From positions 1 through 35,338 of the forward strand of contig WYBX01000025.1 in the NCBI GenBank assembly GCA_011525695.1: 35,338 nt of DNA. The letters run 5' to 3'. Positions within the stretch are counted from its first letter, which is position 1. The number at the start of each line of letters is the position of its first letter. Below are positions 15,180-23,643 of the stretch, piece by piece. A program made the translations under genes and the position numbers. The notes beneath the pieces are model-generated. The model worked only from the letters and a program-made list of their open reading frames with translations, did no database searches and had not been told where the DNA came from. Source of the stretch: Verrucomicrobiia bacterium (GTDB taxonomy: Bacteria; Verrucomicrobiota; Verrucomicrobiia; Opitutales; Opitutaceae).

Positions 15180-17024
15180 TCACTTTTCGCCCTTGGCCGG
15201 CTGGTCGCCGAAGGCGGAGCGGATGTACGCGAGGACGGCCCGGCGCTGCGTCAGCGTCAGCGAGGAGCCGAATGCGGGCATCCCCTTGGTCTCGATCCCG
15301 TTGGTGATCGATGCCATCAGCTCGACATCGCTCTTGGCCAGCCGGCTCTTGTCATCCACGAAGTTCGCCGCTCCGCCGGGCAAGCCCCGGCCATTGGGCT
15401 GATGGCAGGCCACGCAAAACAGGTTGTAGACCTTTTCCCCACCGGCCACGAGCGCCTCCGCGCTCAGCGCGCTTTCCGCCGCGGACTCCTTGGCGCCGAG
15501 TGCCATTTCACCCGGCCGTGCCAGGCGGGTGGTTCCCCCCACGGCGACATCGCCATTCAGCAGCCGGTTGGCCGTGTAGTAGCCGATCGGATTTGCAAGC
15601 GGTTCACCATCCTCCGCGCGCAGGTCGAGCAGTGAAATCTCATACACAAAGCCGGCCTCGAGCTCCGGCAGCACCAGTTCCGCCCCCTGGCCGTCAGCGT
15701 CGACCCGCACCTCCTTCACCGGCACCTGTGCCTCATCGATCCAGGGCGAGCCGTACTTGGCATGATAATAGAAGCGGAAGCGCGTCAGCTGGTACCCGCC
15801 CGGGCTGGCCAGCCGGCCACGATCCATCGATTTGGTGAACCGGAGTGCGAAACCGCGCGGTGTCAGCTTCACGGAATGGACGTCGGTCGGGAGGCTCCCG
15901 TCCCAAACGACGCGCTGCAAGCCGTCGTGGCCGGCCCCCCAGCCTGCGGTCTGGCCAAGGTAGAGACTACCGTCGGGTGCAAAGGCGGCACGCGTGCTGC
16001 CGGCTGCCAGCCGTTCGCCGGTGGCATATGGCGGCAGCTCCGTCCGCCCCAGGAATGGAAAGACGAATCCCTGCCAGGCGCCGCCGATCTTCTCCAGGCC
16101 GACGCGCATCACCAGGTTCGAGTAGTCGCCGACAAACACCTGGCCGGCATACGGGCCAAATTTTCCCCGGGTAAGATCCCAAACCGGCTGGCCGGAGGAC
16201 ACGCCCATGGCTCCGTGCGGAAACACCACGGCCGGCGCCTTGTAGCGATGCCACAAGGCTTCCAGCGTGAGCGTGCCGGGTTTGAAGCCAGGCTCCCACT
16301 TGAGGCTCTCCGCATGGCCGTGGAAATCGCCCTCGGCGATGTGCAACAATCCGCAGGAGGGCTTGTAGTCACCCTGGTTGTCCGTCACGAACATCTCGTC
16401 CTCCGGGCTCATCCCCACGCCATTCGGCTGCCGCAAGCCGGACGCGAACGGCAGGGTCTTGCCATCCGGCGTGATTTTCACCGCCCAGCCGCGGAGAGGC
16501 ACCTCGGAACCGTGAAAGGATTCCACCACGGCCGGCTCCCGATTCCATGCCCCGCGCGACTGCGGGAGTTGGTTCTTCTCCCCCGAGGAATCCAGCGAGA
16601 CCGCCCCGTAGAAATTCCCCTCCCGGTCACGACCGAGGCCGAAAAAGAACTCATGATAGTTGTGTGTCTGTCCCCAGTCGCCGCCCAGCACCGAAAAATC
16701 GTCCGCCTCCCCGTCGCGATCCGTGTCCGTCAGCCGCAGCAATTCCGGCCGGTGCGCGACCCAGATGATCCGCTCGGATTCCGCGATCAGCCCGAGCGGC
16801 TCGTGCAGCCCGGTCGCAAACCGCGACCATTTCGCAGTGTCCGGCGCACGCATCCAGACTTCGCCATGCCGCGTGGTGACGACGAGAGTCCCGGCCGGCG
16901 TGAAGTCGACGGCGGCGATTCCGCCCGCGAGTGCGGGCGGCAGCGGCACGTCCTCGATTCGGTAGGCCGCCTGCGAGGTCGCGGCAGCGGCAAAGCATGC
17001 CAGCAGCAGCAGGAGCCTGCTCAT
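15180..17024 (-). CDS. secreted dehydrogenase-like beta-propeller with C-terminal cytochrome c domain
   Basis: A 614-residue exported protein. Signal peptide 1-19 (MSRLLLLLACFAAAATSQA). Residues 20-400 form a propeller of the sorbosone/glucose-dehydrogenase-like kind common in the PVC group (TDTDRDGEADDF, LRQPNGVGMSPEDEMFVTDNQGDY, PHGAMGVSSGQPVW). A beta domain follows. The C-terminus is a class I cytochrome c: CVACH at 537-541 binds haem and M582 (KGMPAFG) is the probable sixth ligand. It would oxidise a sugar or alcohol in the periplasm and pass electrons to the respiratory chain. It begins inside the stop of the upstream DUF6797-like gene (four-base ATGA overlap), so the two are probably partners. 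Confidence 0.85.
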   Translation of the reverse strand: MSRLLLLLACFAAAATSQAAYRIEDVPLPPALAGGIAAVDFTPAGTLVVTTRHGEVWMRAPDTAKWSRFATGLHEPLGLIAESERIIWVAHRPELLRLTDTDRDGEADDFSVLGGDWGQTHNYHEFFFGLGRDREGNFYGAVSLDSSGEKNQLPQSRGAWNREPAVVESFHGSEVPLRGWAVKITPDGKTLPFASGLRQPNGVGMSPEDEMFVTDNQGDYKPSCGLLHIAEGDFHGHAESLKWEPGFKPGTLTLEALWHRYKAPAVVFPHGAMGVSSGQPVWDLTRGKFGPYAGQVFVGDYSNLVMRVGLEKIGGAWQGFVFPFLGRTELPPYATGERLAAGSTRAAFAPDGSLYLGQTAGWGAGHDGLQRVVWDGSLPTDVHSVKLTPRGFALRFTKSMDRGRLASPGGYQLTRFRFYYHAKYGSPWIDEAQVPVKEVRVDADGQGAELVLPELEAGFVYEISLLDLRAEDGEPLANPIGYYTANRLLNGDVAVGGTTRLARPGEMALGAKESAAESALSAEALVAGGEKVYNLFCVACHQPNGRGLPGGAANFVDDKSRLAKSDVELMASITNGIETKGMPAFGSSLTLTQRRAVLAYIRSAFGDQPAKGEK

Positions 17025-17710
17025 CGGGCACCCTCCCCCAGCTGGATCACGAGCGTAAAGTCGCGGGACCCGTTCGGGTCAAACCGGTAACCTGCGCCGT
17101 CGCGCTCACCCCGCGGGGAAACGAGCGGCGCACCGTCAATCGTTCCCGGCACATACCACCAGCGCGAATCCGAATCTCCGGCCTCGATTTGAAACCGCCG
17201 CACGATCCGTTTGCGATCCGGCGATGTCACCTGTTCCCGGACCAACACGCCATCGATCGTGTAGCGGAACTCGATTGCGGCGTCGTCGAGCCGGTAACCC
17301 TTGAAGGCAATTTCCGGCCGCCGGAGGGGATCGCCCCGGCGCAATGGCGCCGACCCCGTTTCCCGATACCTGACCTCGCCGAGAAGCTTTGCCGGCTTCA
17401 CGAATTTTCCCACTTCGGGCCAGGTTGGCGTCAAATCGGCGAAGCCGCCGCTCCAGGCGTAGCTCAGCCCGCCCCGCACCGGGTCCCAGCAAAAGCTGTT
17501 CCCGTTCGGGAATCCGATCGCGAAGCTGCTGGGAGCCGCATCCGCCATCACGGTCCGCGCAATCTGGAGTTCGCCCGCCAGCGCCACAGGCGCCATGCTG
17601 GCGGCGAGCGCCCCCGTCGCGAGCAACGCTCGCGCGAGGCGCAGGATTCCAGGCTGGGACCGGACAATTGAATCGCCGGAGGACTGGCGTGGGCACGCAG
17701 GTAAACGCAT
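17021..17710 (-). CDS. exported DUF6797-like protein, partner of the cytochrome-tailed dehydrogenase
   Basis: A 229-residue protein. The ATG at 17710 gives a hydrophobic export segment at about 27-45 (ALLATGALAASMAPVALA) after a long n-region; the frame is open further only from a GTG at 17785. The body has FAIGFPNGNSFCWDP, LSYAWSGGFADL, then beta-rich FKGYRLDDAAIEFRYTIDG. This order resembles the DUF6797 domain that, in many PVC proteins, is fused in front of haem-containing dehydrogenase domains; recognition is moderate. Here it is a separate gene coupled by a four-base overlap to the dehydrogenase. A lone GGACAG half-site is seen upstream at 17832-17837. Function unknown. Confidence 0.65.
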   Translation of the reverse strand: MRLPACPRQSSGDSIVRSQPGILRLARALLATGALAASMAPVALAGELQIARTVMADAAPSSFAIGFPNGNSFCWDPVRGGLSYAWSGGFADLTPTWPEVGKFVKPAKLLGEVRYRETGSAPLRRGDPLRRPEIAFKGYRLDDAAIEFRYTIDGVLVREQVTSPDRKRIVRRFQIEAGDSDSRWWYVPGTIDGAPLVSPRGERDGAGYRFDPNGSRDFTLVIQLGEGAR

Positions 17711-17920
17711 TCGAGTGGGGGGTGGGAGGATCAAACAAAGCGGCTCACCGGCATCGCGCCAGTGGAAAGTCCGTGACCGACGCACAAATCCGGGTTCCGC
17801 AGGGAAGGTGCGCGCCGGCGTTCACGAATTCGGACAGTGAGACGATCAGGGCAGCGAAAAGTCCCGATCGCGAGTGAGCATGGCGGAACCGGCGATCGGG
17901 ACGTTGCATGGGACTCCGGG

Positions 17921-20800
17921 TCAGAAGCTGCCGCTGATGCCGAGGTTCACGCGCATGCCGTTGTACCGGATCTTCTGGGGCCGATACAGGTCCTTGCCCT
18001 GCACGCGAACGACGGTCTGGTCGAGCGCATTGGTCCAGTCGCAGAACACCGCCAGCCTGCGGTTGAACTGGTACTTCACCCGCAGTTCGCCGTCGATGCG
18101 CTCGTCGTCATAGATCCGCGCGGCGGGGTTGTTGTTATAGCTGTTCAGGAACCGGTCGTTGTAATTGAGCTGCGCCCGCACGGTCCAGCCGTGGTTCTGG
18201 TAGGTGAGCCCCACGTTCCAGGTCTCCGGCACGAACTGCACGAGCTGATCGTCCGACTGCGCCCCCTGGCTGTTGTAGTTACCTTCCGCGTCAATCAGCG
18301 TATACGTGGCATAGAGGCTGAATCCACGGGCCCAGTCGGGCAGGAACGTGAGCTGCTGGTTGAAGCTGAATTCCAGGCCTTTGACCTTGGCCTCGCCGCC
18401 GTTCTTCTTCGTCTCGAATTCATAGCCGGCGTAGTCGCCGCCGAAACCGTTGCCCGGACCGTCGCCGATGATGAAGGTGTCGCTGAAGATGAAGTCGGAG
18501 ATATCCTTGTAGAAGGCGCCAACCGAGATCATCCCGCTCGGCTCGTAATAATATTCGAGGCTGAGATCGAAATTGTTCGCCCGTTGCGGCTTCAGCCCGG
18601 TGTTGTTCTGCGAAATCTGGAAGTCCTCGTCATCGATTGACGTGTCGGGCATCAGGTCGCCGAAATTCGGCCGCGCGAGGCTGGTCGAGAAACTGCCGCG
18701 GAGGAGCAGGTTCCGCCGCAGCTCGTACCGCAGGTGTACGCCCGGAAAATACTGCGTGTAGCTGCTGGTCCGCGTCACGGGGCTGTATTCCTGCCGGACG
18801 CGGTCCGCCTCCTCCTGCTCGGTCGCATCGTCCGGCAGCGGGGTGTCGAGCGGCTCGTATTGGACGCCCGTGGCCTCGACCTCGGTCCGCTCCATCCGGA
18901 CGCCAGCCAGGATCCGCAGCTTGCCGATGTCCGCCGTGCCCATGACATAGGTCGCGTACACATCCTCCCGCACCTTGCCGTCACTGGAAAGCTCATCCTC
19001 GGCGGTCGCGGGCAAATCGACATCCCAAAGCTCAGGCTGGCCCCGATAACTCGAAAGCGCCGCGTGGATATCCGGCCAGGCAGCTCCCGAATAGCGGCCA
19101 TCGAAGCCGGCGTAAGTGTAATTCTGCAGCTTGAACTGCCCGGCATCGTCGCCCTCATAGGTCGTGTTGATCGTGTCCTCATCGACCTCCACCAACTGTC
19201 CGCGATAGCGAGCACCAACCTTCAGCGACAGCGGAATGTCCGTGTCGAACTCCTTGCGCACGTTGAACTCGGCACCCCAGACCGCCTCCTCGGTCTCGCC
19301 GGTCTCGGCTGCCATCCGGATTCGATCGTAGCGGCTGTAATCGTCGGGATCGCCCGGGCTCAGCACCTCATAGGTCGGATACCAGACATCGCGGCTGCGA
19401 TCGATCACCATCCGCTGCCGGCGGAGCCGGGTGTCGAAGTTGTGCCGGACTTCCGAACCGGTGGCCGGGGCATACGAAGCCGAGTAATCGATCTTCAATC
19501 CCGGCAAATCATGCTTGGCCCCGGTCTGGATCGCGTAGGTTTCCTGCTTCGGCTCGATCAGGCTGACCGCCCAAAGGTAATCGCCGGAGAGCATCTCCCA
19601 GCGGGTGTCGGTGTAGCCGGGCGCGAAGGCGTTCGCGTTCTGCGAGGTCTGAATCGTCAGCCGCTTCTGGTCGACCTCGTCCGTGTAATGATTGTACATG
19701 AAGCTGGCGAACAGGGTCGTGGTGTCGCTCAACCGGTAGTCGAGCTTCAGCCCGGCGCCCGTCCGGTTGCGCAGGTGGATCGCATCCTCCAGCCGGAAGC
19801 GCCGCATGTAGGCGGGATCGTTGTAGGATGCCTCGAAATCGAGCTGGGTCACATCCTGCGGCACGTAATTGTCGCTGTAGCCAAAGGAGAAATAAACCCC
19901 CAGGTTCTTCTTCTCCCCCAACACGTCGGAGTACTGGATCCCGCCGAAGAACGAGTTCTTGCTCCGGAGGGTCTTGTGGTTGAGCCCGAAGTTGTAGGAC
20001 AGCCGGCGGCCATCGATCGCGAACGCGGACTTCGTGATCAGGTTGACCGCGCCGCCGACGGAATCCGCATCCATGTCGGGCGTCGGCGCCTTGATCACCT
20101 CGATGCTCTCGATGTAATCGGCAGGCAGCTTGTCGACCTCGAAGTTGCGCGACTTCTTGCCCTTGGCCGGGCTCGGCAGCCGGGTGCCATCGAGGGTCAC
20201 GGCACTGAAGGCGGAGCCGATGCCGCGGACAAAGATCTGGTCGACCTCGCCCTCGTTGAGATTGGTCGCGATGCCGGAGACCCGCTTGAGCATCTCGCCG
20301 ATGTTGCCGTCCACGACATGGCCGAAGGCATCCGTCGCGACCACGCTCTTGACGTTCGGCGCGAATCGCTGGGCGGTGATCGCGGCCGCACTGCCCTCGC
20401 GCTCGCCACTAACGGTAAAGGCGTCGAGCCGGTAGATGTCGGAACTCAGCCCGATCAGCGGCACCACGTTCCGCCCCGGCTGCACCGTGATCGTCTGCCG
20501 GTACAAATCCAGGCCGGTGTAGGAAACCTCGAGCGTGTAAGGGCCGGGAGCCACGCCGGTGAGCTCAAACTGGCCATTGCGCCCGGTGAGGGCCTCATGG
20601 GCCGTGCCGACGAGCGTGACCTGCGCCCCCTCAAGGAAGGCACGGGTCGCGCTGTTGGTCACGGAGCCGGTGACAGTTGCGTTGCCGGAGCCCTGGCCGT
20701 GGAGCCAGGGCAGGATGAATGTCAGGAGGGCAAGAACGGACACGCTGCGGCGCAGCGCCGTGAAGGGAGTAGACAGGTGGGATCTGACGTTTGGTCTCAT
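17921..20800 (-). CDS. TonB-dependent receptor 2 (paralogue of receptor 1)
   Basis: A 959-residue receptor. Signal peptide in the first 35 residues, CarboxypepD_reg-like domain (TGRNGQFELTGVAPGPYTLEV), plug (VDGNIGEMLKRVSGI) and barrel ending in Ser-Phe. The ATG at 20800 gives a conventional signal peptide; an in-frame ATG 30 bases earlier adds a poor one. It is nearly identical to receptor 1 through the plug and strands; differing patches include DIHAALSSYRGQPELW versus DVKAAYASFLNEPTLW, and FIIGDGPGNGFGGDY versus YVIGTGPNNGFNGQY. It is transcribed divergently from the LacI regulator gene, with 228 bases between the two starts, the usual place for a local regulator's target. Confidence 0.95.
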   Translation of the reverse strand: MRPNVRSHLSTPFTALRRSVSVLALLTFILPWLHGQGSGNATVTGSVTNSATRAFLEGAQVTLVGTAHEALTGRNGQFELTGVAPGPYTLEVSYTGLDLYRQTITVQPGRNVVPLIGLSSDIYRLDAFTVSGEREGSAAAITAQRFAPNVKSVVATDAFGHVVDGNIGEMLKRVSGIATNLNEGEVDQIFVRGIGSAFSAVTLDGTRLPSPAKGKKSRNFEVDKLPADYIESIEVIKAPTPDMDADSVGGAVNLITKSAFAIDGRRLSYNFGLNHKTLRSKNSFFGGIQYSDVLGEKKNLGVYFSFGYSDNYVPQDVTQLDFEASYNDPAYMRRFRLEDAIHLRNRTGAGLKLDYRLSDTTTLFASFMYNHYTDEVDQKRLTIQTSQNANAFAPGYTDTRWEMLSGDYLWAVSLIEPKQETYAIQTGAKHDLPGLKIDYSASYAPATGSEVRHNFDTRLRRQRMVIDRSRDVWYPTYEVLSPGDPDDYSRYDRIRMAAETGETEEAVWGAEFNVRKEFDTDIPLSLKVGARYRGQLVEVDEDTINTTYEGDDAGQFKLQNYTYAGFDGRYSGAAWPDIHAALSSYRGQPELWDVDLPATAEDELSSDGKVREDVYATYVMGTADIGKLRILAGVRMERTEVEATGVQYEPLDTPLPDDATEQEEADRVRQEYSPVTRTSSYTQYFPGVHLRYELRRNLLLRGSFSTSLARPNFGDLMPDTSIDDEDFQISQNNTGLKPQRANNFDLSLEYYYEPSGMISVGAFYKDISDFIFSDTFIIGDGPGNGFGGDYAGYEFETKKNGGEAKVKGLEFSFNQQLTFLPDWARGFSLYATYTLIDAEGNYNSQGAQSDDQLVQFVPETWNVGLTYQNHGWTVRAQLNYNDRFLNSYNNNPAARIYDDERIDGELRVKYQFNRRLAVFCDWTNALDQTVVRVQGKDLYRPQKIRYNGMRVNLGISGSF

Positions 20801-20914
20801 GGTGCACCAGGGAGGAGAACGCCACGCCACGGGGGGGTGCGGGCATCCTCGGTTTCGTACTGAAGCCTCCGGTGGTCTTGGGCACCCGAAAGCGAACGGA
20901 GAAAAGCGGACCGA

Positions 20915-20933
20915 GGACAGCTATCCGTGTCAA
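20915..20933 (-). promoter_or_regulatory. TTGACA -35 and GGATAGCTGTCC dyad upstream of receptor 2 / LacI gene
   Basis: Minus strand: TTGACA, one base, GGATAGCTGTCC. The dyad has a single mismatch. It lies between receptor 2 and the divergent regulator, so it could serve both. A second inverted repeat, TTGCG-GA-CGCAA, lies at 20955-20966 closer to the regulator gene and may be an autoregulatory site. Confidence 0.5.
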
Positions 20934-21028
20934 CGTTCATTCCGAAAAACTTCCTTGCGGACGCAACTCTCACTTGCGCACGAGGCCCCCCGGCCCTAGG
21001 CGTCTCCGGCAGAGCGTTCCATCCAGCC

Positions 21029-22114
21029 ATGCCCGCGAAGCCGAAGATCCAGATAACTTCAACGGCGGCGTTTGCCCGTTATGTCGGCCTCGCGCGAACG
21101 ACGGTCTCACGGGTTTTCAACAACCAGCCCGGGCTCCGTCCCGAGACCGTCGCCCGGGTCCACCGGGCGATGGAGGAGGTCGGTTTCCGGCCCAACCCCT
21201 ATGCGGTGATGCTCCTGCGCGGCCGGACCGGGTCGATCGGCATGTGTGTCCGGTACATGGATGCGCCAGCCGTGCACGCCAAGGTCTACGCGCTGCAGCG
21301 GCTGCTGCGCGCCAGCGGTTTCACGGTCCTGATCGAAATGACGCGCGAGGACTATGCGGAGACCGAGCGGATTGTCCGCCACTTCATGCTCATGCGGATG
21401 GAGGGGGTCGTCTTTGTCGGCGGGTTCGAGCCGGATCACATCCGCGCGGCGGCGGAGCTGCTGAAGCCGCAGGGCACGCCGCTGGTAGCCGCGGATCAGT
21501 TCGAGTATCCCGGCCAGAATACCGTCATCCTCGACCGGGCCCATGCGATGGAGGAGCTCATCGTGCACCTGCACGGGCTCGGCCACCGGATGTTCGGCCT
21601 GCTCGGCATCCGGCTGAATTTCCTGCAGAACGACACCCGCGTGCGCGGGATCCAGCGGGGACTGGAGCGCTGCGGACTCGCGTTCGATTCCGCGGTGGAC
21701 CGGGTGCCGGTCACACCGACGGGCTCGCGCAGCTATGATTACGGGAAAGCCCTGGCCGAGGCCTTTCTCGCCCGGCGGACCCAGGCCACCGCGTTCCTGG
21801 GGCTCAACGACGAGGTCGCGGTAGGCGCGATGTGGCGGTTCCAGGAGGCCGGCATGCGCGTGCCGGACGACATCTCGATCACCGGGTTCAACAACATGGA
21901 AATTTCCCAGCACGTGACCCCGATGCTCACCACGGTGGATCAACGGATCGGTGACGTGATGTCCGCCGTGGGAGAAATGATTGTCCAGGCAATCAAGTCG
22001 CCGGGGAAGCGCCCGCGCAAGCGGGTGATTGACGCTCAGCTGGTGCTGCAGGGTTCGATCGGGCCGGCGCCGCACCAGGCGCCGGCATTGACGGCGGCCA
22101 CAGGCGGAGCGTAG
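21029..22114 (+). CDS. LacI/GalR-family transcriptional regulator
   Basis: A 361-residue DNA-binding regulator. The helix-turn-helix is at 13-34 (AAFARYVGLARTTVSRVFNN), followed by the hinge region (VGFRPNPYAVMLL) that contacts the operator minor groove. The remaining 290 residues form a periplasmic-binding-like effector domain with GVVFVGGFEP, HRMFGLLGIR, AFLGLNDEVAVGAMWRFQEAG and ISITGFNNMEIS, as in sugar-responsive LacI proteins. The ATG at 21029 is chosen over an upstream in-frame start because it begins the HTH domain as usual. It is divergent from receptor 2 and is the only specific regulator in the glycan locus, so it probably controls it; the effector is probably a sugar released from the glycan. 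Confidence 0.93.
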   Translation: MPAKPKIQITSTAAFARYVGLARTTVSRVFNNQPGLRPETVARVHRAMEEVGFRPNPYAVMLLRGRTGSIGMCVRYMDAPAVHAKVYALQRLLRASGFTVLIEMTREDYAETERIVRHFMLMRMEGVVFVGGFEPDHIRAAAELLKPQGTPLVAADQFEYPGQNTVILDRAHAMEELIVHLHGLGHRMFGLLGIRLNFLQNDTRVRGIQRGLERCGLAFDSAVDRVPVTPTGSRSYDYGKALAEAFLARRTQATAFLGLNDEVAVGAMWRFQEAGMRVPDDISITGFNNMEISQHVTPMLTTVDQRIGDVMSAVGEMIVQAIKSPGKRPRKRVIDAQLVLQGSIGPAPHQAPALTAATGGA

Positions 22115-22149
22115 CCGCTTTCAGCAGGAGCGCTCCAGTTCCTTCCCGT

Positions 22150-22202
22150 GGCAGCCGCAGCGAAGCCAGTAGCGAGCATCGAGTAGCGAGTAGCGAGCAT
22201 GA
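22150..22202. repeat. 53-nt TAGCGAG dispersed repeat, copy 2
   Basis: Second copy of the repeat at 6131-6183, with 49 of 53 bases identical; the four differences all fall in the first 20 bases while the TAGCGAG core is identical. Lies between the convergent regulator and sulfatase C genes. Confidence 0.75.
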
Positions 22203-22247
22203 TGCTTTGCTGTCGCTCTGCATCCAGAGCGCCAACGGCGCGTTTTA

Positions 22248-23633
22248 TCAATCGCCCGCCACGGGCCAGTGTTCGGAAGGTGTCCGCGCGGTGCGGAACA
22301 ACCCGCGGGCTCGTTCGACGATTTCCGGTTTCTCCGCCGCGATGTTCCGGGTCTCACCCGGGTCGCGAGCAAGGTCGTAAACTTCGATCGGGGCTTCGCG
22401 TTTGGACCGCAGGGCCTTGAAATCGCCCATCCGCACCGCCTGGGCGAGCCCGTCCTTGGAGGGCACCTCCCAATAGAGGTGGTCCCGCGGCGGCAGCGTC
22501 CCGCCGAGCAGCACGGGCAGCACCGAGATGCCATCGATCCCGGCCGGCGGCTCCACTTGGGCGAGTTCGGCGGCGGTGGGAAGGAAATCCCAGCCGGCCC
22601 ACGCCTGACTCTCCGTCCGTCCCGCCGGCACGCGGCCGGGCCAGCGCACAATCATCGGCGCGCGGATCCCGCCCTCCCACAGCTGGCCCTTCCAGCCCTT
22701 CAAGGGCCCGGCGCTCTGGAAGAATTCCCCCACCCCGCCCTTGTTTGTCGGGCCATTGTCGCTGGTAAAGAACACGATTGTGTCCTGATCGAGCCCGTGC
22801 TGGCGCAACCGTTCCAGGACCTGGCCCACGTACCGATCGAGCCGCGTGACCATTGCCGCATAGGTCTGCCGCGGGCGCTCGACCGCCACCTTGCCCTCGA
22901 GCGGCGGATCGTCGGGGAACGCGCCGTCGTATTCCCGCATCGAATCCGCGGGGGCCGCCAGCGTCGCATGGGGAATCGTGTAGGCGAGATAGAGGAAGAA
23001 CGGCACGCGCCGGTGCTCGTCGATGAACTTCAGGCCCTCCTCCGTGAAACGATCATTGGAGTAGCTGCCCTTCGCCCCGCCCGCGTTTCCCGGCAGCGCG
23101 ACCTCCTTCTCGTTCCGGAAAATCTCCTCCGGATAGTAATCCAGCGCCAGATCCTGGTTGAGGTAGCCATACCAGAAATCGAAGCCCTGCTTGTTGGGAA
23201 CGCCCAGCGTGCCCTTCTCGCCCAGCCCCCATTTGCCGATGCCGGCGGTCGAGTACCCGCCCCGCTTCAGGAGCGTCGCCACCGTCACCTCCGTCACCTC
23301 GAGCGGCACCCGGCTCAGCCCGGCCATCCCGTGGTTGTTCCGCACCCGGGTGTGGCCGGTGTGCTTTCCGGTCATCAGACAGCTGCGGGTCGGCGCACAG
23401 ACCGCCGCCCCGGGATAATAGTTCGTGAACTTCGTGCCTTCGCGGGCCATCCGATCTATATTTGGAGTCCGGATACGCCGCTGCCCGAACGGGCCGATGT
23501 CGCCATACCCGAGATCATCGGCCATGATGAAGATGATGTTGGGCGGCCGCGGCGTGGCCGACCGCGCGGGGGTGCCGAGCAGCCCGAGCCCGACGGCCGC
23601 CAGGAGGGTTCGAAAAAGGATGGAATGGTTCAT
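22248..23633 (-). CDS. secreted sulfatase C (type I, Cys-type)
   Basis: A 461-residue sulfatase with signal peptide 1-26, metal-site MADDLGYGDIG at 37-47 and signature C79-APTR, followed by SCLMTGKHTGHTRVRNNHG and KWGLGEKG. It resembles sulfatases A and D in layout but is more distant; it has an extra Cys just after the signature (C84). It starts 10 bases after the stop of the FG-GAP gene, so the two are co-transcribed. The start ATG at 23633 gives a normal signal peptide. Substrate unknown; a third specificity beside the A/D and B/E types is likely. Confidence 0.92.
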   Translation of the reverse strand: MNHSILFRTLLAAVGLGLLGTPARSATPRPPNIIFIMADDLGYGDIGPFGQRRIRTPNIDRMAREGTKFTNYYPGAAVCAPTRSCLMTGKHTGHTRVRNNHGMAGLSRVPLEVTEVTVATLLKRGGYSTAGIGKWGLGEKGTLGVPNKQGFDFWYGYLNQDLALDYYPEEIFRNEKEVALPGNAGGAKGSYSNDRFTEEGLKFIDEHRRVPFFLYLAYTIPHATLAAPADSMREYDGAFPDDPPLEGKVAVERPRQTYAAMVTRLDRYVGQVLERLRQHGLDQDTIVFFTSDNGPTNKGGVGEFFQSAGPLKGWKGQLWEGGIRAPMIVRWPGRVPAGRTESQAWAGWDFLPTAAELAQVEPPAGIDGISVLPVLLGGTLPPRDHLYWEVPSKDGLAQAVRMGDFKALRSKREAPIEVYDLARDPGETRNIAAEKPEIVERARGLFRTARTPSEHWPVAGD

Positions 23634-23643
23634 GATGTCCGGT

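Noticed and set aside
18734..20863. 709-residue plus-strand frame opposite receptor 2
   Set aside because: It mirrors receptor 2 exactly, is rich in Arg/Gly/Val-Asp as antisense frames of GC-rich genes are, and a similar mirror exists opposite receptor 1. The receptor frame has domains and a signal peptide; this does not.
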